This document shows, piece after piece, positions 37,309 to 49,500 of a stretch of 64,000 bases of DNA. Source of the DNA: Chelonoidis abingdonii (Eukaryota; Chordata; Testudines; Testudinidae); assembly GCF_003597395.2 (NCBI RefSeq), contig NC_133790.1, positions 26,743,167 through 26,807,166 of the forward strand, written 5' to 3'. Position 1 is the first letter of the stretch, and each line of letters opens with the position of its first letter. Position numbers and translations under genes: made by a program. The notes beneath the pieces were generated by a model. It was not told the origin of the DNA. It did no database searches and saw only the letters and a list, made by a program, of their open reading frames with translations.

Positions 37309-40300
37309 ATCTCTCACCGATGCTGACATTCCCTACGATTGTTCAGGGGGGAAAAAATGTACTTACGCTACTTTCTCGGAATGATTCCAGGCTGGTATGG
37401 AAGCTGTAGGAAAGCGATCACAGAGGTTTTCTGTGCAGATCATTTTTTAACCAAATATAATTCCAGGCAAACAGTCTAGAGAACACTCCCGTCCCGGCAA
37501 AACACCACAGCTAGGGGAAAGATTGATGGAAACTGCAGGCAAACAGAACATTTTCATTTTTCAAACAACAACTTCGCCCACGTGCTGGCTTTGAGGTACA
37601 AGCAAACGTGACTTGCATGTGTGCGCGTGTAACTGTCAGTGCAACGTTCTGCCCCTTGGCTGGGGGCTCATGGGACGTGAACCACTCTGCAAGGACCCAG
37701 GACACCTTACAGGTTTTCAGCACAGTAGCTGGAGAGTGCGCGGTTTGCGGAGGGCGGTAAACGCGAGACATGTGAAAGGAAACTTGTCAAACTCTGGTTC
37801 GAACTTCTGTTTTCAGAGTCTGAAGTGCCTCTGTGGTGCCCGGTGGAGCGTTTACAAATAAGAGTTGGATGGAAAACTAAGCTCAAGGTAAGTGACGCTC
37901 CCAAAATGCCGCTTTCTTTCCACTTCTGAACAGAGCAGGCGTCTGAAACCCGCAGGGAGAAGGGAGGGCTCCTTCATTCCCGTTCAGCACACTCGCATCC
38001 AGCATTTACAGAAGGAATTATCCCGTCTCTCTTTATATCAAGAAGAATCTATATCGAGCGATTAAAAATTAAACAAACAAATCAAAGTTCGAGGGGTGGT
38101 TAAGCCTCGCACGGTTGATGGGGGCAAGACTGCACCCCGCCCATTGGTTGTGGATCTCTCTCTCTATTTTACTAAATGAGATCTCAACTTATTTCAGGAT
38201 TTAGCTGTTGGGAATCAGGTTCCCTGTCTTCAGAGGGAGGTGGGAATAATGTAACATTGGGTGAGAACTCTCGCCAGGCTAAAAGAATTCGAGTCACAAA
38301 TGTGTGCAACAAAACCTGCGTTTCCTTGCTTAGGATTGCTCATGATGCAACGTGTCTTTTGCTTAAAAAATACCCCGGGAGACAGGAAACGGACATTTTC
38401 TAATCACAGGGGGGAAGATGTAGCACCTCTATGGGTCTGAGTGGGGGCTGCCTGTCAGCCCCGGAGTGTTATAACGCAGCCCACCCGCCTCCTTGCCTGC
38501 CTGGCGGGTTTGCCTGGTACCTTTTGCACAGCTTTGCTGGAAGGACTTCTGAATTCTTTTCCAAATATAGCCCAGGAGCGACCCTCTTCCCTTCCACCCC
38601 TCCCCGCGCGTGCCCCTCACGAATAGAAACCGTCAACTCCTAAGTCAGGCAAGGCAAAAAGTAGTTAGAAAACTAATAACAACAACAATAAAAACAAACA
38701 CCAGGCAACTCCCGGGAAAAAAAATAAAGAGCTAAATATTGCTGCATGTCTGTCTAATTTTATGACCTCTGTTGCCTCCCATACCCCCTGTACACACACA
38801 CGTACACACACACACACACACACACTTCCTTGCATGGCAATCGGGCAAAGACATCCCTAGACTGTCAATAGGGTTGTAGAATAATTTAGACTCAGATTTC
38901 CATATTCGGTGAAATATGGTTTCAAAGGTAAGAGGGGAAAAAGAGCTTTACCAAATGGTCTTGCGGCAACCAACAAGAAAGGTCATTCCAGTCCACGGGA
39001 GGCGAATGAATGTGTAATTAGGAAAACAAAAATTACAAGTAAGATCAAATCTAAGATTAAATTTAACCACATTCGCAATCTCACTATAAAGCGCTTTGAT
39101 TTTGGCGAAATAAAACCCTTTCAGGTGGTTTCTGCGGGCAGCTGCGAAATAGGCTAACGCAAATTTCCGAAGGCAAGAAATAATTTGCAGGGATAGGGAA
39201 AAATCTAGCTTTGAAAGTTTTAAACAGGCAAAGAATTGGTTTGCAGCTTCTTGATGTATAAAGCGGGATCAGACTATGAATCAGAAATAAAAGGAAGTGC
39301 ATTTGGGACACAGCGTATTTTTACTAAATTCTATTATTTCTTTATTTGTGGTTTTCATTCGTAGTCTTTAAACTTCGGAGAGATTGTCTTGATATTTTAG
39401 ATCCCATAGATACCATATGGGGCGGGGGGAAGGATACTTAATTTATTTCAGTAAATCGGCTGATTGCATTTAAATCATTTCTTATTCTGACGATTGAACT
39501 TAAAATAAATACAGAAAAAGTTCTACGGAAAAGTAAAGTAAAGCAAACAAATTGCTGGATAGTTTGTAGTCTGAATAAATATAGATAGATAGATAGATAC
39601 ATAGATAGATTATGAAAGAAACATCTATCTAATTATATTTATTTCCACAATAAATATTAGATACGAATGTGGAATTAGCTACAATCAACTGTTTAAATAA
39701 ACTAGTTTATTTATTTTAATTATATCCACAAAAATATTGGTGGCTCTTTAAAAATATATAAACATATATGATTTGTTGGATTTCAAGGGAAAATATGCCT
39801 TTGAATAAAATCAAAACCATGAACTTTTTCAAGTTATGTGAAAGGAGAAAGTCTCTTCGGGGCGCACAAAATATCTATTGTCAACACAGAAAAAACTCGA
39901 TGTGGTCTCCTACATGTTCCTTTCCTTTCATTCTATCGACCTTCCTTAATTTGCACATAGGCAGCCAGCAAAACTCATGGAGCAGGTTTTATACTTGCAA
40001 TGCAACTAACAATGCGCAGAGCTCCAAAGTGACAGCTAAAATTGAAGCACTCTGTGCCTTTGGCTTTCCAAACGGGAACCCACCTCAGTCTTTTCGCCCT
40101 CAAAAAAGGGGAGCGAATTGGAGGAAAGCCGGGCGCTGCAACAGGTTCTTTCTTGTGTTGCTAGGTCGCTTTTTACAATTTATTTTTCATTATAAAATTC
40201 TTAGACTTTATGATGTCCCCTTCAGCTTTTATAGGAAGATCAAGGCCGGGCTTTTCTTAAAAGCTCTTCGGGTTAAACCTCTGAAACATTCGCAATTTGT

Positions 40301-41794
40301 TTGGTGCATTTAAAAAAAAATAGAGAAATATTTGATTGCCTCCACGAGTTGAGGGGAATGGGGTGGGAATTGATTCTAGATTCTCTTTTATGTTGGGTCT
40401 GGTTTCTGGTGATTAAATTTCTCTCTTATGTGTACTGGACCTATGGACAATTGATTAATAACATGCCACTTGGCGCCAACACAGAGGCTCCAATGAGGTC
40501 CGAGGCCTTTAATCCGCAAGATGCTGAAGAGAACAGAGAAACAGAGCAGGACAAAACCAAAGCAACCTACATCAGCCTGCTGCTCTCCGGATTTTTTTTT
40601 TTCCAATCTATCCAGTATTTCCTGCTAAACTCGTAAACTTTATTTGATTTACAGCTATTTCATGAACCTGCTTAAACTAACATGTGTTCAGTCTTGTCCA
40701 ACTGAACCATAAAAAACAGTCTTGGATCCAAACAAGAATCTTTTTTTTTTAATGTGTTATTAATGACAGAAAATAAGCATTGTCTTGGAAACCAGTTACC
40801 TAGGCCCCTGGCAGTATGAAAGTGAGTTTTACACCCAGTCAGAAGAGTTCTGAGTGTTTCAAGGTAAGGCGATTGTACCTACCAGAGGCTTGCGTGTAAA
40901 AGTTTTGGATGGGTTAGGCTTTCAATATGATTATTAGTAATCAGGAATTGTTGATCAGCTCCATACACACCCACAAATGCATAGCAAAAGAGAGACAAAC
41001 GCATATATACACACACAAACATACACACATATAAATACACAAAAATACACTCACACATATACACGCACACAAATCCAGCCCCCACCCGCCACCTCCACAC
41101 ACAGATAAGAGGAAAGTGAGGATGAGGTCCTTATTCAAAACACATGATAGCTACCTCGTGATCAAACTGTCTTACCGAGTTTTTAATTGATTTTTCCTAC
41201 ACAGTATCTATGCCCACTGATGCCCATATAAGCAGCAAAACCTAACGGACACAGGGGAGACGTTGCCTCTTAAAATGGTTTTGCTCCTCTGAAAGAATAT
41301 TTTTAAAGGAATTCTAGTCTCAAACATCCTCCCTGGCCAGGAAAACTCAACATGTTGTGGCTAAGGAAAGGGTGCATATTTTTTTCCAAACGAGATTTGT
41401 TTCTTTGTTTGTTTTATAATTAGAATCTGGGTTGTTTAAAAATAATTTATTAAAACTTGAAGGGGAAATCGGTCCTTCCACAGGGAAATAAGAGGCAAAA
41501 GGAAACACCTATGTGTTGAGGTCTTGAGGCCAACTGAAAATTTGGTGCACGCTTTTAGCAAAAGGAAAAAGATTTTACAAAGATCTTTATAATTGAGAGA
41601 GAGAGAGAGAGAGATCAGTTATATGTCTGAGTACATATATTCGCTCAAATATTAACTGTAGAAAGATATTTTGCCTAAATACCATTGAAATATCATCCTT
41701 TGAACACATTAATCACATATAATGTAATAGATGCATTCCACACCCAGTTTAAAATATTATGTGTCTATGTATATTGAGTTGCTTATGCTGTTTG

Positions 41795-41828
<34 letters not shown>
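41795..41828 (+). repeat. (GAAA)n microsatellite
   Basis: Eight tandem gaaa units. Confidence 0.95.
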
Positions 41829-44111
41829 TTGCTTTCCCCAGATGACAAAGTTGTTTGAATGACCTTCACGTGTTTTCTCCCTCCTCTAAGTACTTGTCTT
41901 TCAGAAATAGCTGTACCGCAAATGGTATTAAGAGCCGTCCGTGACTCGTGTTATGGAAAAGGGAGAAAGAAAAATTGCAGGTGTCACTAGTGCAGCGTTT
42001 TCCAGTGAATGATTCTAACCGGTTTCGTGTGGTTCCCTCCCCCCTCCAAGGTCATTACAGCAGAGATCGCTCTCAGGGACAGGCCCGGGGCACCGACGGC
42101 TTCAGCCCTCCTTGCCCCCTTAACTTTCTCCCTGGGGCTGGCGCGATGGCCTTATCTTACTGTATTTTCTTCTTCAGGTCGAGATAACGTCCTGATTGAC
42201 ACTGTGTTTGGCACTGGAAGATTAGCGTTGCTATTCTGGCGTCAATAGCATGCTTTTACCCCGCTGTAACGTTAGTAATTGATTCAGGAGGTGGTGGTGG
42301 GGGAAGGAAGGTTGTAATGGAGAGCGATGGATTCTATGCAGATAAACCCAACACAGCATCACCTTAAATGACTCAAATTATGAAGGGTCTGGTTGAAATG
42401 CAAAGAAGTTTGCGACATAGCCTAGGCTGACTCTATACCTTGTGCCTAACACGGCAGCCCCTATGGGGCAATACTCTTTCACAGGCAAGACTCCTTGAGT
42501 TATGTACAGGAGGGCAAACTTAACTCTGATGTCCCTGGCTTTAAACCAGACCTTTAATACCATGTGAACTCTGGTTTGTGCGCGCGCCTGTATTTCATTT
42601 CCGGGGGGATGGTTTCCTTAAGGCCGGGGGATGGGGAATCTACCACTGAGATGTGCCTGATGCGGTGCACTGAAGCCGGATGAGCTCTGAATCAACAAAT
42701 CCTTGATATTTGTTCCAGTCTGTGTCTCTGACCCTTCCCCCTCGAGTTACTGACAAAAGACCGTAACATTGGTGAGCTCTGCGCCCCGTAATCAACAGAT
42801 TGTGGCTATGAGACAGCATAATGCCTCCTTCTGGGTTCCAATTGCCCCTTCTGTCCATGTTTTATAGGGAGTCTTCTAGTAGGGTCAGGACAGAGGACAA
42901 AGGTTTTTTTACGTAACTATACCGTCAAAACCTACCATTAGGGACAGTTTAGCCGTAGATTGTTGAGGCCAGATTATTCTGGTCTCTGGACCGGTCTGGC
43001 ATATCCGTCTACATTATTAGGGACTCAATGTGCCAGTTATTGACCCAATAGCCACAACACTGTATGCCCATGGGACGTTAAAAAGATGCTGCCTCGCCCC
43101 TGACGCACAGGCAGACTTAGGGACGTTCTGAAAAAGTAGCTACTGTACCTGTACGATATACACTTTCTAAACCTTGGTGTGTTTCCTATTTGCTTATTTT
43201 TCGTTTTCCTAACTCTGCTAAAGCTTCAGGTCGCACGGGGAATTAATGGGCTTCAGGAAAATGGGTTTATAAATATATATTTTGTAAGGAACAAGGGGGG
43301 CGGGAGAGAGAGAAAAAGCGCACTTGGAACCACAAAACTTTTAAAAATCATGTTGTCCACCTGTAATTTAAAAATGATCAGCGCAGACTATCAGAACCCC
43401 AGAAGTTTCACTCTGGAGCAGTCGAGTTATATGCCACAGAAAAACGTGATTTTGTAATGGGAAGACTGACACAGCTCGAACCAGTGTGGGAGTTATTTTG
43501 TCAGAGACATAATTCTGACTATCCTCAAATGAATGTATTAAGTCAAAGCCCCAGCAATTTAGGAAAAAGTGAAGTTCTTTAAATACTTAAGAAACTTTTA
43601 AAAGACATATTTCCACCAATGTATAAATGGACAGGTGTTGTAGAAAGAAGAAAGAAAGAATTTGCTCTCATGTTTCGGAGACATTGATTGTTTCAGAGAA
43701 GTCGAAAGAGAAAATGGAAAAGTAAAAAGAGCGGTAATTATTTCTTGATACACTCCCAGTGAATTCTGGTACACTCCCTTATTTCGTGAATATCACGTTG
43801 TTCCTAAAATGTTCAAACGTCACCCTAAAATGTGAAATCCTTTACCAAAAAGGGAGTGGCAGGTAGATTTTTTTTTTGATATCTCGACCCACTGCAAGAC
43901 ACCAGCTTTGCCATCTCTCTTTCCTTCCCCGAGTAAATATTTAGATAAACAAGTAACTGATGCGACTGACACAATATAAAGTTGCCAGACGAGCTTCATG
44001 GGTGCTGCCGCTGTTTCCAGCTAAATGGAATAGCATTGGTAATACATGCGGGACATTGTAGGCTCTGCAAGGTCCCCAAAGGCTCCCCAGTTCACAGGTT
44101 ATGTTTGTAGG

Positions 44112-44202
44112 CCTGACCCTGTAATCTTTACTCAGGCAACATTCCCATTGAAGTCAATGGGTGTTATTGCTGGAATAGAGAAGACAAGGATCCAGCCCTG
44201 TG
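44112..44202. mobile_element. Palindromic MITE fragment
   Basis: 'gcctgaccctgtaatctttactc' on the left and 'gagaagacaaggatccagccc' on the right are imperfect inverted ends around 'cccattgaagtcaatggg', a perfect palindrome. Same family as 24655-24787. Confidence 0.55.
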
Positions 44203-47200
44203 AATAAAGTGAGAGAGTGTCACAGTATATGGAGATGTATATGCAGCCCCCTCCCCATATAGACAGACACAGAATGTGATTACCTCTATATCTAGATATA
44301 TGCGCGCGCACACACACACACTCACTCTCTTTCTCACACACACACACACTAAGTATGAGTAAACAAACGAGCAACAGAAGAAACACAATATGTGTGTGTA
44401 TATAGATGCATGTGCTTAGGTGCGCGCCCGCGCGCGTATACATACGCACACATATCTGTATCTCCTGTTGCTTAGGTGTTGAGCGTATTTGACATATTTT
44501 TTTTGCAAACCCTAAAGGAAAAAATAGTCAAAAATCTCCAACCTGCTTCAGTGGAAAGGTTCCTTGTTGGAATGAAAAGGTAGCAGGTAAATTTGTTCCC
44601 TGTCAGCATTAAGAGTTCGTCTGGTTGTTTTAGTGTTGGGGAGAAGGCTTCAAAAGCAATTGTGGCTACTGGGTACCTCCTTCTCCTCTAGCTAATAGGA
44701 ATTGGTAAATTTCAATATACGGGCTGGGGGTACTAGGGAAGATCAGCACCAGGGCAGTGTGTGAAGGGACAGTGTTTTCATTCGAAATAAAACAGCGTCA
44801 AGACCCGTGGAAATGAAGAGCACATTTAAGGTTAACACTGAAATTGCAAATACATCCAGGTGAGTGCCAGCCTCATGCAGCCTAGGGCAAAGTTGGACCA
44901 ATTGAAGAGCAAAACGTTTCTGGTGAGATTGTTGCTAAATTGTCCGATATTGGCTCTCCGTACAAAGGGACTAAATCCACTCTGGGCAAACGAGCTGGTT
45001 TGTGTATTCTGACCTCGATCGGCGAGCACCGAGTCGGTTTTCCTGGTGATTAAAAGCGATAATTGCCCTGCGGGGCCGATCTATGGGGGTGCCCCCTCCC
45101 CCTGGAGTTGGGGTTCCATTGCTTTTTAACCAGCCTTCACTCCGTTCTGCTCTTGTTCGGAAAGCTGCAATCCGTATCCGCTGGTTCTTTAGCCCAGTGA
45201 GTACCGGGAAGCACTAGCCCCAACACGGTTCTCTGAATGAAAATCTCCGGGGCTGGGGGCAAGGGAACAAACTCAACCACCAGAAAAAGCGAGGTCACTT
45301 GCATGAAACAGGGGAAACTGTAGGGCAGAGAATCAGTGAAACAATAGCTGGGAAGCTCACTGGGTCTCTGCTGTATTCACTTACCTTGAAGTCCACAGAT
45401 CCTGCAACAACTTCTTGCTTTGTATCTAGGGTTTTCCTGAGGGCAGTATGGTGTCCAATCTATTTTCTCTCCTCTTGATTTCTCTTCCCATCTCTCTGTC
45501 TCTCTCTCTGTTGGAGACACAATGTTTTAGCATCTTTTGGAAAATCTTTGTGCCCCACAGAGGGTGAGGTGAAATGCAACACAAAACTGCACCAGATTAA
45601 CAGATCTGTTTTACATGCTCTGGCTATTCATTTGCAGCGACTCATTAGAGTTTCAGAGAAGTTTTTCCGGCCAGTTTCTTTGGTCAAGAAACCGCCTCGA
45701 TTTACCATTTTTATTATCATGAATCATGGCAGATGGTAGTTCCCCGAAGCACACTCGAATCTGTGCCAGTAATCAGGTTATCCTCTACTATATACAGCCC
45801 AGTGCCCTGGCTTTCAGAGACGCCTCAACATTCATTTGACAAGTTTGCCTATTAATATTAATTGTACATTTTTCAAAAAGTAAGCTGCACCGTGCCAGTA
45901 CCATGGGATGAAAGGAGTTGATCTTGGAGAGCCAACGGCTTTAATAGTCATTTTCCTCTTCCATTGCAAGACAGCACTCTGATTTTCCAGTCCTTCCCCT
46001 TTAAATTTATTAAGCACGTTTGTTTGGTTATATTTCCCCCCCAAGGCTGGCTGCATTTTGCATTGCTCTGAGTGGTTTCTTTGCAAAGGGGGAAACCTAG
46101 CTGATAGGGCTTTAAAGGAAAAGAAGAATACAAATTAACCTTCCATTACTGCTGCAGTCAACCATGATAGAATGGGCCAGTTGCGTATATGATGACGTCT
46201 CTGAGTCCTATAGGTGCAAGCGCTGGTGAGATAGCAGCTATCGCCTTGAACTCTCTTTATTTTATTGGAGTATGGCTGGTAATAAACAGTAATATTTAAT
46301 TTGTCTGAGACCACAAATCGGCTTCTAGCTGGAAGGCTCCTTCTCTATACAGTCCTATAGCGCTTGGGCTTGAGGTCCTTTTCTTAGATTATTGTTGTTG
46401 TTTTTTTTTCCAACCTGCAGAAGGAAATAAACGCGATTTATCTGCGTCGTTTTCAACTTTTCTTCAAGGTCCTTGAAAAAGCTAGTTTGGATTTGGAGAG
46501 GTGAGTGTTTCCATTGCAATATTAGAGCCTAAAGGCAGAAGCATTGCCCGGTGTTTGATCGTTATGTCCCACGTTGTGGATTGCACCTTAGACTAGATCA
46601 TCGCACTTTGCATTTCTTTCCATTCATGCTACTTTGTTGTCCACTGGGAAACAACCATTCCATGGATGCAGCTTTCTAACTTTATTTTTTTTTTTAAATC
46701 TCAAATGTCACTAGCAGAATTCCATTTCTGATCCTCACTATTTGGAGATCATGTGCAATTCTGCGATTTTATAAACAAGCTGATAGTTACAAAATAGACA
46801 AGAGACCTGACATGGTGCCTCCAAGTTGCTTACCTGGAAACTTTCATTCAGAAAGCACTTGGGGGTTGCAGAAAGGCAGAAATGTCATTCTCTTTACTTA
46901 ACAGCAACAGAGATTTGAGCTAATGAATTTTACAAGATAAACAGCAGGCATGTTCATGCTAAGGCCAAAGAAGCAGCTTGATTTATTCTGACATTTACAA
47001 TATTTATGGGAAAATACTTTTTTTTGCATTGCTTTGCATATAATTTCCCTTTTAAAAATAATAAGAAAATAATATGTTATAATACCGGTCTCTAATTTGT
47101 TGGTTGTAACGGTAGGTTCAGCTATGCACATTTTAAAAATTTACTACTACTTTGCTGGTTCTTTTCAAGTTGCAATTAAACTGGAGGACACGTGAAGAGG

Positions 47201-47220
47201 TTTAAGCAGATGCCAAACTG

Positions 47221-47248
47221 CGCGCGCACACACACACACACACACACA
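47221..47248 (+). repeat. (CG)n(CA)n dinucleotide repeat
   Basis: Three cg units followed by eleven ca units, strictly alternating pyrimidine-purine. Confidence 0.93.
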
Positions 47249-47368
47249 TTTTGCACAACGTTGTCTTATTCCCACTTCACCTCAAACTTTCATAGGAATC
47301 CAGAATTAGCACTCCAGGGGCTTGTTGGTGGAAGTCTGGGTCGATTGTTCAGCTTCTGTGAAACCCTG

Positions 47369-47404
47369 AAAGAAAGAAAAGAAAGAAAGAAAGAAAGAAA
47401 GAAG
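47369..47404 (+). repeat. (GAAA)n microsatellite
   Basis: Nine gaaa units with one extra a near the start. Confidence 0.95.
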
Positions 47405-47710
47405 GTGGGCTGAGATCTAAACCATGCCATTTATTCCAACTCTTATCAAAAATACAACCCACCAATCTGGTTCTCTTCAGGCTGTAGAATGCGACAGGAC
47501 GGCTGTTTACCCTGCGTTGACCTATTCAACTTTACCCTCAAAATAATACATTAAAAAGAGAGAGCGAGAGAGAAGGAAGATGCAGATAAAAACACATCCC
47601 CGCTTCTCAACTGACGGCTTGATTATTTTAATACAGCAGAGCCTCTGAGTCTTTGTATATATTTGCATCTCGCAGTGGAAGGGCTGGAGAATTCCTGCTC
47701 GTTTTGCAAA

Positions 47711-47755
47711 GGTGGGGTAGGGTGGGGTGGGGGGGTCAAGAGAGGAGGGGGGGGG
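47711..47755 (+). promoter_or_regulatory. G-quadruplex motif upstream of the presumed TBX5 promoter
   Basis: Five G-runs of two to six bases (GGTGGGGTAGGGTGGGGTGG...) in 26 bases, followed by a second run of nine or more G at about 47747-47755. It fits the G3+N1-7 quadruplex rule on the + strand. It lies about 0.5 kb before the CpG-rich zone thought to hold the first exon. Confidence 0.55.
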
Positions 47756-48239
47756 AATCTATTTTGTAAAAGAGCTTTGATCTTTCTGCAGATACAATAC
47801 AAAATGCTAGACACCCCCTGCATTCTGTGTTAGATCCATTTGGATTTAAGGCGGTTGAGTAACGAGGTGCCTTGGTTCCTTCTTTGCCCTGGGTATCCCT
47901 TTTATCCAGTCCGGCTTGGGCCAATGAGTCTCTTTTTCATATGTCAAAGCCCCCCAAGAGAACTAGAAAATATTGTTCGTGAGTTGGTTTAAAATATGAA
48001 CCTATATATTCAGGGGTGTTTGGGGGACTGCTTGCTGGGGGGATGGGAGAGGGGTCGATGTATGGTTTGTGTTAGGGAAGCCAGCGGTTTCTTTGGGGGA
48101 TTCACAAGCTTTGAAATTTCTCTCTGGTTGGGGAAGATGGATGGAGGAGGGAGGGAGTGGGGAAGGAGGCAGGGAGGGGGGGTTACTGGTGAGTTTGATG
48201 GTTGTCTTTGTGCCTTGTTCTTGTTTGCCTGCCAGAAAA

Positions 48240-49500
48240 ATAGGCTGCGGTGGGGGGGGGGGTGTCGAGAGAGAGACTCGGAGCAGGATCAGAGCTGGTT
48301 GGACAGAAGATCTCAGCACTTTGAGAGCAAAGCTGAGCCCGACCCCACGTCACCGCACTTCGCTCGGCAGCTATTTCCTATGTGCAACGCGCTCTGCTCT
48401 CCAGAGAGAGGGGACTAGCCAGGATCACAAACCTGCTGGGGGAGGCTACTCCTGCTACACAGCGACCGCCCTCCCTCAACTTTTGGTTGCCGTCTCCCCC
48501 TCCTTCTTTCCCTCCCCCAGGTCCTTAGGAGGGGGCTGGGTGGGGGAGAATCCGGACCCGCCTGATGAGGCCGAGAAGGGAGGCTTTATCTCGGTCTCAA
48601 GATCCTTTCTGGTGCGTCTGACAACCTGGAAGTGTTTGGCGAGAAAGAGGGCCAGAGACAGTGTTGCACTGGAGAGCTTGTTTTCCCTCCAGCCTGTGCT
48701 TTAAAACAAAATAAAATGCGAGTCTGAACATAAATAAATTCAAGGACATGCAAAGCAGAAGCCTGATGCCACTCATTTCCATTGCAAGGGGGGGGAAGTA
48801 CAGGAAATGCGTTGATTGCATGGAATTCAACAAGCAAGGTAACGGATCTTCCATTGCCCTGTCTGTCCGTCACTGTCTGTGTGTGTGTGTTGCGGGGGGA
48901 GACAGCGAGAGGGAAGTGCTGGCAGGGGGTCCTCGTTACACAGACAATCTTTCCCAAGGAATGCCAAGGCCTGTGGGTGGCGGTTTCCTCCCAGGTAACC
49001 TCCTGGGAATGGGGGGAAGAGAAACACAAATCAATGATGGAACAAAAGGAAATGGATTTCTTTTGCTGCTAACCCACTTCGGTGCTAGCTAACAGCGCAA
49101 GATGCATTTTTCATAGCGCGATCGAGGCCTGGTTCTGTCAAGCCCCATTTCCTGTGTGGCGCTCTTAAAGGGCGCGGGGGAGGTGATCTCAAATTGGGCT
49201 GAGTCGCTGTGGTTATTTTTCCAGCACCCCTTCCCATTTCTGCTTAATTATGTTTAAAACTGCGGACGTGTGGAGCTCGGGAAATTCCCCTCCGCAGCTG
49301 CCGCGGCTGCAGCCCGGGCTCTGGGCTCTTTGTTTTAATGAACCAACTTCGCCGGTTGCGGGGGAAGAATAGACACAGGCGCGCGAGAGAAGCCGATCGA
49401 AAATGGCTCAGGCAGGATGTCTGGAGCTGGTTGGGAAGCGGAGCGAAAACAGCAGCCCAGCGAATGGAGCCTTAAACGGTCCCTGGCTCTGGCGTGGCCA
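48240..49500 (+). promoter_or_regulatory. TBX5: Candidate TBX5 promoter / non-coding exon 1 region
   Basis: CpG-enriched and G-run-rich block 1.6-2.9 kb upstream of the first coding exon. TBX5 genes have at least one untranslated first exon, and exon 2 here begins 29 bases before the ATG, so a first exon must lie upstream. Repeat-free text at about 48285-48480 looks like a 5' UTR. Possible donors are tctg|gtgcgt at 48611, caag|gtaacg at 48839 and cag|gtaacc at 48995; none is decisive. Frames such as 48069-48704 (211 codons) are GC-driven chance frames. The exact start site is not determined. Confidence 0.4.

Larger units (their letters stand above)
37309..48239. other. TBX5-proximal upstream DNA, no coding gene recognised
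   Basis: Mixed unique DNA. It carries (CA)n at 38790-38825, (GATA)n at 39581-39610, CA-rich text at 40980-41100, (GA)n at 41595-41614, (GAAA)n at 41795-41828, CA/TA-rich text at 44285-44460, (CA)n at 47221-47248 and (GAAA)n at 47369-47404. Candidate splice sites are at 37817-37887 (+), 45384 (-) and 46833 (-). The longest frame (39768-40313, 181 codons) has no recognisable family. Expected content is enhancers and possibly lncRNA exons. Confidence 0.45.

Noticed and set aside
36418..37409. Several 60-150 codon frames rich in Cys, Tyr, His and Ile on both strands
   Set aside because: All arise from the alternating TG/TA/CA tract; frames exist on both strands at once.
48069..48704. 211-codon + strand frame near the TBX5 promoter
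   Set aside because: GC-rich, Gly/Glu-rich, overlaps other frames on both strands, with no domain; probably a chance frame in a CpG-rich 5' region.
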